From NCBI GenBank assembly GCA_038883475.1, contig JAVZMA010000004.1:18694-82693 (forward strand): a stretch of 64,000 bases of DNA, in the 5' to 3' direction. Origin of the DNA: JAVZLH01 sp038883475 (GTDB taxonomy: Archaea; Thermoproteota; Bathyarchaeia; Bathyarchaeales; Bathycorpusculaceae). Both the position numbers and the translations under genes were made by a program. The notes under the pieces were generated by a model, which was not told the DNA's origin, did no database searches, and saw only the letters and a program-made list of their open reading frames with translations. Shown piece after piece: positions 35,610-44,265 of this stretch (position 1 is its first letter; every line of letters begins with the position of its first letter).

Positions 35610-37091
35610 ATGGCGTCGATACTCTTGACAGCCGACCGCACCTTGATGAGCGACTACCATCATAACGAGTTCTTAGGCTTTGGAACATGCGCGCCTCCAA
35701 ACTTCATTCCAAACTGGCTTTACGGCTTCCTATTTTTTCCACCAATAAAAACAAAGGACGGAATCCCAGTGGCAGCCCCTTACGGACTGAGAAAAATTGA
35801 AGCCCAGCTTCTAAGCGAGGGCTTCGACGTTTTAACAGTTAGCCCAGACCACCTTGAGAAATACATCAAGGAGGCAAAAGTTTTGGGCATACACGTTATG
35901 GACCCCTTTGGGTTGGGTCCAGCCTCAAGCACATTCGCGTCAATTTTGAAGAAGGAACCCTTTCTAGCGTCTTATTTTCACGCGTTAGTTGGCAGTTCGG
36001 AGATTAAGGAAGCAAAAAAAAGAGGATTAAAAATTGTTGTGGGTGGCCCAGGTGTTTGGCAATTCCATTATCGACCAAAATTTGTCGAAAAATATGGGAT
36101 AGACTGCATAATAGAGGGCGAAGCTGAAAAAGTTGTTGGAAAAATTTTCAAAGCTGCCTTAAACGGCGAGAATCTGCCTAAGTATTATGAGGTTAACGTT
36201 AAGGAAACGCCCAGTTTGGAAGAGATACCTGACATAGTTAAGCCCTCAATCAATGGTTTGGTTGAGATTGGGAGGGGTTGTTGCCGTGGATGCAATTTCT
36301 GCAGTGTGACCTTGAAGCCCCTAAGGTGGTATCCATACGAGAAGATAATGCGGGAAATAGGTGTAAACATAAATGGGCAAATAAATTGGACGTGCCTCCA
36401 CGCCGAAGACGTAATGCTTTACGGTTCAAGAAACACGCTGCCAGACGACGAAAAACTGACGAGGCTTCATGAACTGGTTGTTAAGAAATGCGATGGCATC
36501 AGCTGGAGCCACTGCTCATTAGCAGCTGTAGCCTCAAAACCAAAACTTTTCGAAAAAATCGCCGAAACAATCCTGCAAAAACAGCCTTGGTGGGGAGTAG
36601 AAGTCGGCATAGAAACAGGCTCCCCGGAACTTGCCAAAAAGAACATGCCAGCAAAAGCCCACCCATTCAAACCAGAAAACTGGCCGGAAGTAGTGCGCAC
36701 AGCCATGGGTTTGATGCATGATAACAATTTGATTCCAGCATGCACTTTGATTGTTGGGCTTCCAGAGGAAACAGAAGAAGACCTTATCAAAACGATAGAG
36801 CTTGTTGAAGAACTCAGAAATTGTAGAAGCTTGATTGTGCCTTTGTTTTTTGTTCCTTTGGGAAGGTTGAAAAGGGAGGATTGGTTTAAATATGCTGAGA
36901 TGACTGAGCTGCACAGAGAACTGTTAGTTAAATGTTTGGAGCATGATTTTTACTGGATAGACAGCCTAATAGGATTATCTTTCTCTGGTAAATGGTACGC
37001 CAGTGTTCTACAACCATTATACAGGCTTTTTGTTGGAATCATCAAGTACAAGACAAGGAAGACTGGAATAAAAATGGAAATTGCAAAATGA
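35610..37091 (+). CDS. B12-binding-domain radical SAM protein
   Basis: The 493-residue protein has an N-terminal cobalamin-type Rossmann region (residues 50-190) and a radical SAM core whose cluster motif reads GRGCCRGCNFCSV (C-x3-C-x2-C when the second Cys of CC is used) near residue 222. A later VGLPEETEEDLIKTIELVEEL segment is typical of this superfamily. Such enzymes methylate, rearrange or link lipids, cofactors or nucleosides. No target can be named. A Shine-Dalgarno-like GGAAGAGGAGG lies before the ATG. A tRNA-Asn gene starts 48 bases after the stop. Confidence 0.82.
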   Translation: MASILLTADRTLMSDYHHNEFLGFGTCAPPNFIPNWLYGFLFFPPIKTKDGIPVAAPYGLRKIEAQLLSEGFDVLTVSPDHLEKYIKEAKVLGIHVMDPFGLGPASSTFASILKKEPFLASYFHALVGSSEIKEAKKRGLKIVVGGPGVWQFHYRPKFVEKYGIDCIIEGEAEKVVGKIFKAALNGENLPKYYEVNVKETPSLEEIPDIVKPSINGLVEIGRGCCRGCNFCSVTLKPLRWYPYEKIMREIGVNINGQINWTCLHAEDVMLYGSRNTLPDDEKLTRLHELVVKKCDGISWSHCSLAAVASKPKLFEKIAETILQKQPWWGVEVGIETGSPELAKKNMPAKAHPFKPENWPEVVRTAMGLMHDNNLIPACTLIVGLPEETEEDLIKTIELVEELRNCRSLIVPLFFVPLGRLKREDWFKYAEMTELHRELLVKCLEHDFYWIDSLIGLSFSGKWYASVLQPLYRLFVGIIKYKTRKTGIKMEIAK

Positions 37092-37096
37092 CTAAA

Positions 37097-37105
37097 CTTA
37101 AATAT
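37097..37105 (+). promoter_or_regulatory. Putative TATA box for tRNA-Asn
   Basis: CTTAAATAT lies about 38 bases upstream of the first tRNA base, just after the stop of the radical SAM gene. The spacing fits an archaeal promoter with a short leader to be trimmed by RNase P. Confidence 0.4.
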
Positions 37106-37138
37106 TACAGCAAAACTGAAGACTATGAGGCTTAAAGC

Positions 37139-37242
37139 GCCGCCGTAGCTCAGTGTGGTAGAGCGGCTGGCTGTTAACCAGTCGGTCGTAGGTTCAAGAA
37201 CAAGGAGGAAAACTCCTGTTGAAAGTCCTACCGGCGGCGCCA
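37139..37242 (+). tRNA. tRNA-Asn(GUU) with a 27-nt intron in the T loop, CCA encoded
   Basis: The acceptor GCCGCCG/CGGCGGC, D stem GCTC/GAGC, anticodon stem GCTGG/CCAGT with loop CTGTTAA (anticodon GUU) and variable loop CGGTC are all normal, and G73 plus CCA are encoded. The T stem GTAGG/CCTAC is intact, but its loop contains about 27 extra bases (37198-37224 or 37199-37225). Removing them restores TTCAAGT and a 77-nt tRNA. The insert folds with AGGAG/CTCCT, and TTCAA can pair with TTGAA across it, which resembles a splicing motif. No intron is present at position 37/38. Confidence 0.9.
37198..37224 (+). other. Intron within the T loop of tRNA-Asn
   Basis: These 27 bases (or the frame one base later) interrupt the loop after TTCAA, around position 58/59. 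They contain an AGGAG-GAAAA-CTCCT hairpin, and the flanks TTCAA and TTGAA are complementary. Splicing is inferred because the spliced product has a perfect T arm. Confidence 0.75.
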
Positions 37243-37267
37243 CTAACGAACCGTGCACTTTCTGTCT

Positions 37268-39316
37268 TCAATCTGATACTCTGCCTTTAGCGTATGGAAC
37301 AAAATCTCTGATTTCTTCCACAGAGGCTTTCAAAATTTTTCCGCGGCTTTCCTTAGGCGCTTTCTCAGCTAAGGTGGCTAAAATACGTTTGAATAGTTCT
37401 TTGCCGCTTTGGTTTCCAGGCATTATTGTTACGTAAATGTTTGTTTTGGCTTTTACGGCTTCGATTGGTCCACCGATGAAGGAGATTTCGCCGTCTTTTT
37501 CTATTACAGCGCCTATGACTATTTTAAGCGGGACATGGCGTATCCAGTTGCGTTTTCCGGTGACCATGAAGGCGCCGTGGGGTATGTACTCGCCTGAAGG
37601 GCTTTTCTTGCTTAGCTGTTCTGGTCTAACCCAGTAAACATCTACCGTCCCGAAGCCTTCTCGCCACCCTCTTGAATAGGCGGCTGCGAACTCTCCAGCT
37701 TCTTGAAGGCACTGTTGTGTTGGTTGCTTTCCTTCAGTTTTAACCACTACAAAGGGTGCTCCTGCAATGTCAGCGTGAAAGACAATGTCATGTTCCTCTG
37801 TGTACCTCTTGATTAGAACTTCGTTGCTGACGGCGTCTTTGCCCGCGACCACAAGAAAGCCGTCTGAAGAGCGGAACCATCTGAACTTTTCAAACCATTC
37901 TTTTCGCCTAATTTTCCGCCTTTCAAGCTCCTCCAAGGCTTCGGCTGGCTTAACTTTTTCCTGCACTTGAAGCTCTCTTATTTTGGCTTCAACTTCCATA
38001 AGCTTCCTACGTGTCTCCTCTAGGGCGGTTTTGGCGCCCTCGGCTTTCTGTCGGGCATGTTTGCTCTGCTCATAAAATTTTCCGGCATCCTCAAACACTT
38101 TACTGCGCAAATTTAAACTAAACCTTAAGCCATCTACACAGACGCTGACGGTTAAGCTGCGTGTGTCAAAGGACTCAAAAAACACGCTTGGCATTAAACC
38201 GGCTTTTTTCTCGGCTAAAACCTCTGAAATTATGTTGTTCCAGCTTTTTCCAGCTTTTTTGTCGGTTAAAAGCCTCTCTAACAAAGCTTGGAGCGCATTA
38301 GCATGCGCGTAGATTATGTCTCCAATGCGTCTATAATGTTCTGCTTTTGCTTCAGCTTCAGCCAACGCCTTCTCTTGGTTTTCAATGACTCTCTTAAGCC
38401 GCTCTGCTTCACGGTTTAGTTCCTCCATTTTTGGTGAAACTGCAGCCCTTTCAGCAGCAGTGATTGTTGTGTAAAAATCGTCTAGGGCTTCGTTGAAGCT
38501 TTTGTATGGTTTATGCTTTAGACTTTCATAGCGCTTAAGCCTAAAAGGCGTGATGTCGAAGAAACTGCCTTTTTCGTCCAAAACAATAGAGGGCTCAAGT
38601 CTTCCGCTTGCAACTTGAGAAAGCAAATTTTGCAAATTATCGTAGATTGCGGCGATCTCTTCATTGGTTAACTCTCTACAATGCTTCGCTTTGTCTACGC
38701 CGGCTCTTAAGAGAACTTCCTCCGCGTATATACCCCCTATGCCCAAAAACCTTGCGATACTACGGACAACCTCAACATCGCCGAAACTCTTTAGTGCGTT
38801 CCGTAACTTTTCAAGGTTAACTTTGAAGGGATTCTGCCCGCTTGATGGAGGAAAAAGGAAAGCTTCGCCACGAACGATGTTCCTATCCCGCATGCGTTTA
38901 TAAACCAAAGCCTGCAAAATCTCGCCGTTTTCTCCAACCAAAATCATGTTGCCCTCTCCAAAAAGCTCCAAGATGAGTCTCAATTTACCGCTTTTTGTTT
39001 TGAAGTGAAAGACGACGACTCGCTCAAACTCATACTGCTCCACATTAACAAGCCAGCTGTTCCGCAAGTACTTCCTTAAAGCCATGCAAAAAGCAGGTGG
39101 AACTTGAGGTTTCTCAGCAGCATAAGAAGTCAAGTGCAGTCGTCTACCAGCTTCTAAGAGAAGTTGAAAAGTGGGGTTTTCAGCCTTATGAAGTTTAAAA
39201 ATTATGGTTTTAGCATCCACTTGATAAATGTTGTTGACACGCGAATCTAAAATGGTTTCCCGCAACTCGCGGACAACAGCGGCGACGTCAAAGCTTGTAA
39301 ACTCTTTTTTATGCAA
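37268..39316 (-). CDS. NFACT-family ribosome quality control protein (RqcH/NEMF homologue)
   Basis: The 682-residue protein has the NFACT-N domain (TSFDVAAVVRELRE start), HhH-like and coiled-coil regions (about 290-350 and 400-450) and the C-terminal NFACT-R domain with GEYIPHGAFMVTGKRN. This is the archaeal COG1293 group homologous to Rqc2/NEMF and bacterial RqcH. Relatives bind stalled large subunits and can add C-terminal tails to stuck chains. The length is as expected. It is convergent with tRNA-Asn and divergent from a small membrane protein. Confidence 0.92.
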   Translation of the reverse strand: MHKKEFTSFDVAAVVRELRETILDSRVNNIYQVDAKTIIFKLHKAENPTFQLLLEAGRRLHLTSYAAEKPQVPPAFCMALRKYLRNSWLVNVEQYEFERVVVFHFKTKSGKLRLILELFGEGNMILVGENGEILQALVYKRMRDRNIVRGEAFLFPPSSGQNPFKVNLEKLRNALKSFGDVEVVRSIARFLGIGGIYAEEVLLRAGVDKAKHCRELTNEEIAAIYDNLQNLLSQVASGRLEPSIVLDEKGSFFDITPFRLKRYESLKHKPYKSFNEALDDFYTTITAAERAAVSPKMEELNREAERLKRVIENQEKALAEAEAKAEHYRRIGDIIYAHANALQALLERLLTDKKAGKSWNNIISEVLAEKKAGLMPSVFFESFDTRSLTVSVCVDGLRFSLNLRSKVFEDAGKFYEQSKHARQKAEGAKTALEETRRKLMEVEAKIRELQVQEKVKPAEALEELERRKIRRKEWFEKFRWFRSSDGFLVVAGKDAVSNEVLIKRYTEEHDIVFHADIAGAPFVVVKTEGKQPTQQCLQEAGEFAAAYSRGWREGFGTVDVYWVRPEQLSKKSPSGEYIPHGAFMVTGKRNWIRHVPLKIVIGAVIEKDGEISFIGGPIEAVKAKTNIYVTIMPGNQSGKELFKRILATLAEKAPKESRGKILKASVEEIRDFVPYAKGRVSD

Positions 39317-39416
39317 GGCGTCTGCACCATTTCTGAAGATTTTACTGCATTAAACTATAAATAGGCAGCTTTAAATCATAATCCAAAGGTGCTAGTTGCG
39401 AAGGGCGCTGGTGAGA

Positions 39417-39701
39417 GTGAAGCCGTTACAAATAATCTATTGGCTTAGGCTAGGATTAGGAATATTTGCCGCTCTTGTTTGCACAGGCTACGCCATGGTA
39501 GATGAAAGAGGCACAATCAGTGTTTTCATGAACGGCTTGGTCATAGCTATGCTCATTTATTTAATGTCGTACTATCCGATTAAAAACAAATTCATTAACA
39601 AAGTGGAAAAGCCGCAAAAACTTTTAACAATGGGGATAGGTATCTACTTTTTTTCATGGCTTGTTTTCTGGATTCTGCTATACTCCATAAGCAAAGTCTA
39701 A
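39417..39701 (+). CDS. Small three-helix membrane protein, unknown function
   Basis: The protein of about 94 residues (GTG 39417, giving KPLQIIYWLRLGLG; a TTG at 39396 would add seven) has three hydrophobic segments of about 18-20 residues. The N-terminal one includes the GIFAALVCTGYAM stretch, and the last ends at the C-terminus. The loop between the second and third helices is basic (NKFINKVEKPQKL). I do not assign a family, though the layout resembles small archaeal membrane proteins of the EMC6-like type. It overlaps the convergent gene's stop by 4 bases. Confidence 0.5.
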   Translation: MKPLQIIYWLRLGLGIFAALVCTGYAMVDERGTISVFMNGLVIAMLIYLMSYYPIKNKFINKVEKPQKLLTMGIGIYFFSWLVFWILLYSISKV

Positions 39702-40150
39702 GCTTTTCTTAAATAATCCTCTATTGTAGATTGACTGTTCTCAGCCTGCAAATTCTCGGGTTTATCCTTTCCAGAAAAAGTATTATTAATGTTGGAGTTG
39801 TTTGCAGTGTTTATTTTGCCGAGTACACGCATACAGTCTGCCCAAGCTGAGAAAAAGCCTCTGTCGAAGTCTCCGTGAAGCCTATTTCTTACATGTTCTG
39901 AAAACTCTCGTCTGTAAGCGCTTAAAGTTGCTTTATCATTTAAGTCAAGCTTTGAGAAAAAGGCGTAGGCGTCATTGTTGTTTGATCGTCGTGCAAGAAG
40001 CATCCCGTATAAGGCTCTGAAATAGCCCCTGTTCCATTCTGTTTTATGCATTTTCTGCTTTAATCTTTCAAGTTCCCTTTCAGCTTCGGTGAACTGCCTA
40101 TTAATTAAGAGTTGGAAATAGCGTGTCACTAAGGCTGAGGGGACAGGCAT
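39698..40150 (-). CDS. Conserved helical protein downstream of radA, unknown function
   Basis: The start is set at ATG 40150, one base after the radA stop, giving about 150 residues beginning with PVPSALVTRYFQLL. The sequence is helical (TEAERELERLKQKM, then NRGYFRALYGMLLARRSNN), resembling a tetratricopeptide-like array, with a polar Asn-rich C-terminal tail. No catalytic motif is seen. Immediate adjacency to radA on the same strand suggests co-expression. An upstream start at 40192 would place the N-terminus inside radA and is less likely. Confidence 0.65.
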   Translation of the reverse strand: MPVPSALVTRYFQLLINRQFTEAERELERLKQKMHKTEWNRGYFRALYGMLLARRSNNNDAYAFFSKLDLNDKATLSAYRREFSEHVRNRLHGDFDRGFFSAWADCMRVLGKINTANNSNINNTFSGKDKPENLQAENSQSTIEDYLRKA

Positions 40151-40151
40151 T

Positions 40152-41168
40152 TTAACGCCCACGAGACTTTGACTTTTCTTCTTCGGAAACATCCTCTATG
40201 CCGTTTTCTGTTATTTTAAATATTTCCTCCCCCTCTGGCAGATATGGACTTGAAACTAAACGGGCAATTCTAACTGGACCGTGAGCAGCCCTACGTAGAT
40301 AAATTCGTGTGTGGCTTGTGTGCCCAACTATGTGACCGCCTATGGGATGAACGGCGTCGCCGAAGAAAACGTCGGGTTTAGCCATAACTTGGTTTGTTAC
40401 GACGGCAACTGCGTTGAAAGCCCTTGCCAAACGGATAAGCTTGTGCATGTGCTTGTTTAGTTTCTGCTGCCTTGAAGCCAGCATTTCCCGACCGAGATAT
40501 TCGCTTCTAAAATGAGCCGTCAAGGAATCGACAATAATAAGCTTAACATTGTTTGCCTTAATCACTTCATCTGCGTTGTCGAGCAAAAACATTTGGTGGT
40601 CAGAGGTGAAAGCCTCAGCATAAATGATGTTTTTAACAACTTGTTCCGGGTCAAGCCCTAAATGCCTAGCCATCTGCACTATACGCTCTGTCCTGAAAGT
40701 GTTTTCCGTATCAATGTAAAGTGCTGCACCGTTTAAGCCGCCGCGTTCAGGAGGCAATTGCACATTCACGCATAGTTGGTGGCAAATTTGGCTTTTTCCA
40801 CTGCCGTATTCGCCGTAAAACTCGGTTATGGTTTGAGTTTCCAGTCCTCCATCAAGAATTTTGTCTAGGGCTTTACTGCCGCTTGTCAAACGCAAAACGC
40901 TCTGCCTCATTTTGAGAAGCTCGTCTGCCCTCACAAAGGAAATGCCTATCGAAGAGCGAGCGGCCTCGATGATGGCGAAGGCTTTTTTCTCGCTTATGCC
41001 AGCGGGCTCCAGCTCTTGAGCGGTCGCCATAGCTAAAGACTCGACAGTGTGAAAACCCAGCTCCCGAAGTTTTTGAGCGGTGGCTGGACCAATTCCTGGA
41101 AGGTCTTCTAGAAACTCGTATTTCTTTTTGGTTATTTCTTCTCCTTCCGATTCCTCTGTCATGAACAC
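40152..41168 (-). CDS. radA: DNA repair and recombination protein RadA
   Basis: The 338-residue recombinase has an N-terminal helix-hairpin-helix DNA-binding domain (LPGIGPATAQKLRELGF at 23-39), a polymerisation linker (SIGISFVRADEL), Walker A GEYGSGKSQ at 119-127, and Walker B LIIVDSLTAHF near residue 205. The basic L2-loop region and the late AHGPVRIARLV strand match archaeal RadA. It forms filaments on single-stranded DNA for homologous recombination. The helical gene downstream starts one base after its stop. Confidence 0.97.
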   Translation of the reverse strand: MFMTEESEGEEITKKKYEFLEDLPGIGPATAQKLRELGFHTVESLAMATAQELEPAGISEKKAFAIIEAARSSIGISFVRADELLKMRQSVLRLTSGSKALDKILDGGLETQTITEFYGEYGSGKSQICHQLCVNVQLPPERGGLNGAALYIDTENTFRTERIVQMARHLGLDPEQVVKNIIYAEAFTSDHQMFLLDNADEVIKANNVKLIIVDSLTAHFRSEYLGREMLASRQQKLNKHMHKLIRLARAFNAVAVVTNQVMAKPDVFFGDAVHPIGGHIVGHTSHTRIYLRRAAHGPVRIARLVSSPYLPEGEEIFKITENGIEDVSEEEKSKSRGR

Positions 41169-41355
41169 TCGTCCCCTTTCTTCTATTCTGAACAGTTAAG
41201 GCAAGCCATATTTAAAATGAGCGAGACACGACAGCGTTTAAACCGCAGAGAGACCAGTTAAAGTGATGCTTTTCCCTTTAAACTTTTAATCCAATTAAGA
41301 TAAGACATAAGTATACTTCTTCATAAAACTGGCTAATAAGCGAGGGAAACGACCA

Positions 41356-42237
41356 TTGGAAATAGCAAAGGTTGTAGAAAATGTTGCCTTTGAAATTTTG
41401 AAACAGGCGGTAATATATTTGCCCGACGACGTAAAGAAGGCACTTAAGAAGGCTTACGCAGAGGAAACAAGCGGAACTGGAAAGACACAGCTTAAGGCAA
41501 TTTTGGACAACATTGAACTTGCAGAAAAATTTCAAGCGCCAGTTTGCCAAGACACGGGAACAATAATTTTCTACGCGAAAGCAGGCGCCGAAATGGAGGG
41601 TTTAGACAAGGTTGAAGAAGCTTTGGTGAATGCCACGCGCAGAGCAACAAAAGAAATCCCTTTGAGACCGAACGCAGTTGACCCCTTCACTCAGAAAAAC
41701 AGCGGAGACAACACTGGAAGATTCATACCCTACATAAACTGGGAAATCACGGCTGGAAAAAGCCTAGAACTGACTGTGATGACAAAGGGGGGAGGCTCAG
41801 AAAACGTCTGCATCACGGGAATGCTTGTGCCAGGAGAAGGCGTGAAAGGCTTAAAGAAGTTTGTCGTAGACGCTGTGATAAAGGCTGGAGCACAACCGTG
41901 CCCACCAACAATTTTGGGCGTTGCAGTCGGCGGCGGAGCAGACATAGCCATGAAACTGGCGAAGAAAGCGTTGCTTAGACCATTAGGCGAGCCGAATCCA
42001 AATCCAGAGTTGGATAAGCTTGAAAAGGAGTTGTTGGAAGCCGTCAACATGACTGGTATAGGTCCCATGGGATTAGGTGGAAAAACAACTGTTCTAGACG
42101 TGCATGTTGATTACGCTTTTAGGCATCCTGCATCTTTTCCAGCTGCTGTCGCCTTCAACTGTTGGGCTGCAAGAAGAGCCACTGCAAGAATCTATCCAGA
42201 TGGAAAAGTTGAGTATTTAACCCATAAAGTTAGGTGA
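41356..42237 (+). CDS. Fumarate hydratase class I, alpha (N-terminal) subunit
   Basis: The 293-residue subunit has the iron-sulfur-binding cysteine contexts CQDTGTI near residue 55 and GSENVCITGM near 158, and the metal/substrate segments TQKNSGDNTGRFIPY and GIGPMGLGGKTT. With the adjacent beta subunit it forms a class I [4Fe-4S] fumarase interconverting fumarate and malate. The L-tartrate dehydratase family is close, but archaeal pairs of this size are normally fumarases. It starts at TTG 41356. Nine bases separate it from the beta gene. Confidence 0.92.
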   Translation: MEIAKVVENVAFEILKQAVIYLPDDVKKALKKAYAEETSGTGKTQLKAILDNIELAEKFQAPVCQDTGTIIFYAKAGAEMEGLDKVEEALVNATRRATKEIPLRPNAVDPFTQKNSGDNTGRFIPYINWEITAGKSLELTVMTKGGGSENVCITGMLVPGEGVKGLKKFVVDAVIKAGAQPCPPTILGVAVGGGADIAMKLAKKALLRPLGEPNPNPELDKLEKELLEAVNMTGIGPMGLGGKTTVLDVHVDYAFRHPASFPAAVAFNCWAARRATARIYPDGKVEYLTHKVR

Positions 42238-42246
42238 GGTGAAAAA

Positions 42247-42852
42247 ATGGCTGTTTACAAACTTAAAACACCAATCTCCGAGGAGGAAATACGCAGACTT
42301 AAGGTTAATGATGTTCTCTACATAACTGGAACCATAGTCACAGCACGCGACCAAGCCCACAGAAGAGCCCTAGAATATCACAGCCAAGGAAAGCCTATGC
42401 CTCTGAACTTAGAGGGACTAGCGGTTTTTCATTGCGGTCCAGTTGTAAGCAAGAAAGACGGGGACTGGGCTGCAATCGCTGCGGGTCCAACGACAAGCAC
42501 AAGAATGGATATTTTCGAGGACGAGTTCATAAAAAACTTCAAGGTTCGCGTGGTAATTGGCAAGGGCGGGATGGGCAAGAAAACAACCGATGCCATGGCA
42601 AAATACGGCGCTGTTTACGGCGCTTTCACTGGCGGCGCTGCCATTTTGGCTGCGAAAGCCATAAAGAAGGTTAGGGGTGTGGAGTGGCTTGATTTGGGAA
42701 CACCGGAAGCCATGTGGATTTTTGAGGTGGAAGATTTTGGTCCTTTGGCTGTTGCCATAGACTCTCATGGAAACAACATTTTCATGGATGTGGCGAAGAA
42801 CGTTGAGGAGAACAAGAAGCGGATTTATCAGAAGCTCGGTTTGTCTCCCTAA
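42247..42852 (+). CDS. Fumarate hydratase class I, beta (C-terminal) subunit
   Basis: The 201-residue subunit has the conserved VNDVLYITGTIVTARDQAHRR region near residue 22, and AGPTTSTRMD and GKGGMG motifs at 80-120. These match the class I fumarase beta domain. It lies just after the alpha gene with a GAGGTGAAAA ribosome-binding site overlapping the alpha stop. A T-rich terminator-like stretch follows. Confidence 0.92.
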   Translation: MAVYKLKTPISEEEIRRLKVNDVLYITGTIVTARDQAHRRALEYHSQGKPMPLNLEGLAVFHCGPVVSKKDGDWAAIAAGPTTSTRMDIFEDEFIKNFKVRVVIGKGGMGKKTTDAMAKYGAVYGAFTGGAAILAAKAIKKVRGVEWLDLGTPEAMWIFEVEDFGPLAVAIDSHGNNIFMDVAKNVEENKKRIYQKLGLSP

Positions 42853-42885
42853 TTTTTAACCCTTATTTTTCTGCTTAATTTTTAA
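42853..42885 (+). terminator. T-rich terminator after the fumarase operon
   Basis: Three T5 runs (TTTTT at 42853, 42866 and 42879 approximately) follow the fumarase beta stop within 33 bases. This is the oligo-T pattern of archaeal intrinsic termination. No strong hairpin is needed in archaea and none is seen. Confidence 0.5.
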
Positions 42886-42964
42886 TCGGTAGCCCAAATT
42901 ATGCTTAGTATGTCAGAAGATTTAATATTTGAGGCCTTCTAATCCATAAGACGGGGCCAGATTC

Positions 42965-43435
42965 ATGTTCAAAAGCTTTAGAGATAAAATAGCTCTTTCC
43001 GGCGTTGCAGTTCTTGGAATAGGCATCGCATTGCTGATATTTACTTTCATAAGTGCCTATGGATTTCTAACCCAAAACCTAAGCATAATTGCCTCTGAAG
43101 ATTTGATGCAGACCTTCGGCGGAGCACTTGCACCATTGATTGCAACATGCATACACATAATGTATCTTGGAGTCATGGGGTGGATTGGCTCACTGATAAC
43201 CATAAGAGGAGTCACCATAATAGTGAACGCTCCAAAAGTGGAAGGCGTTGTCGTGCAAAAACCAGTAGCGCCGCAGCCTAAACCGTTACCTCAAAACGCA
43301 AAAGCCGCGTCAGCGAAGGAAGCAAAGCCAGAAGCCAAGCCCTCAGAACCACAAATGGTAGTCATACCGCCAGAAGAAGTCGCCCAGCCTCAGAACGAGC
43401 AGCAGAAAAACAATTCGCAACAGCAGCAAGCCTAA
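42965..43435 (+). CDS. Membrane protein with proline/glutamine-rich tail
   Basis: The 156-residue protein has two long hydrophobic helices (about residues 12-34 and 52-82) and then a cytoplasmic-type tail rich in Pro, Ala, Lys, Glu and Gln that ends in a poly-Gln stretch (QQKNNSQQQQA). The tail has no domain. No family is recognised. It starts a three-gene set of envelope proteins on the plus strand (with 43486-44265 and 44258-44704). An interaction role, with the tail as a flexible arm, is inference. Confidence 0.65.
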   Translation: MFKSFRDKIALSGVAVLGIGIALLIFTFISAYGFLTQNLSIIASEDLMQTFGGALAPLIATCIHIMYLGVMGWIGSLITIRGVTIIVNAPKVEGVVVQKPVAPQPKPLPQNAKAASAKEAKPEAKPSEPQMVVIPPEEVAQPQNEQQKNNSQQQQA

Positions 43436-43485
43436 GCCAAAGTTCTGGCATGATTTCAAAAGCTCTGCAGTAAAGGGGAAAAGCG

Positions 43486-44265
43486 ATGAACTTAACGATT
43501 CGAATGATGGGAATTGCCACAACGCTTTTCTGGATATTCCTCACAGCCTTCCTTGCCTCAGCTGCCTACTCCATCAAAGATTTACACTTCAATTTTGGAG
43601 AACCACAAATTAACATAACCAGCGAAAACAAGCTGCTCTTTTCTTTGCCCATAAACATCATTAACCAAGGATATTATGATATAGGCGCCTTCAACACGAC
43701 AACGCAACTCCTAGATTCTGATGGCAGCCTCATCGCCAAAGGCTCCACATTTGTACCCAGCATAGGGAAAGGAGAAAACTTAACAACAAGCCATAACATG
43801 ACAATTGAAATCGGCGAACTGCTGCAACATAGCGATAGCTATCTGTTTAACGACTCCGAACTTGAGGTCACAGTTTTTGCCGGCATGAGACTTGCAGAGT
43901 TGGTTCCCGTTGGAGTGTCAACAAATCTATCCATTCCTTGGGGCGCTCCATTTTACAATTTCACATTAGGAGAACCAAACAATGAAAGATTTAACCGAAC
44001 ACACCTTCAAGTCACTGTGCCAATAAGTTTTGAGAACCATGCTTTCTTTGATGTTGCCGGAAGCATGGAAATCAAAATGTATAATAGTTCTGGCGTGCTT
44101 ATTGGAGAAAACCAAGTTTTCTTTGAAACACTGCAACATACGTTCTACAATGGATACATTGAGTTTTTCGTGCCAATTACGGTGTTCACTCCAGACGGAT
44201 ATTTTGAAGCTTACTTTCTAACGCCTTTTTTTAATTATGGACCAATGGTGATACCTTATGGTTGA
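43486..44265 (+). CDS. Single-pass exported protein with LEA/beta-sandwich-like ectodomain
   Basis: The 259-residue protein has one N-terminal hydrophobic helix (about residues 8-28) and an outside domain made of two related beta units, starting INITSENKLLFSLPINIINQG and, near residue 165, HLQVTVPISFENHAFFDV. Both resemble LEA14/WHy-like sandwiches. Many Asn-x-Ser/Thr sites are present. No catalytic residue pattern is seen. Its stop overlaps the next gene by 8 bases, so it is coupled to the three-helix membrane protein that follows. Confidence 0.65.
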   Translation: MNLTIRMMGIATTLFWIFLTAFLASAAYSIKDLHFNFGEPQINITSENKLLFSLPINIINQGYYDIGAFNTTTQLLDSDGSLIAKGSTFVPSIGKGENLTTSHNMTIEIGELLQHSDSYLFNDSELEVTVFAGMRLAELVPVGVSTNLSIPWGAPFYNFTLGEPNNERFNRTHLQVTVPISFENHAFFDVAGSMEIKMYNSSGVLIGENQVFFETLQHTFYNGYIEFFVPITVFTPDGYFEAYFLTPFFNYGPMVIPYG

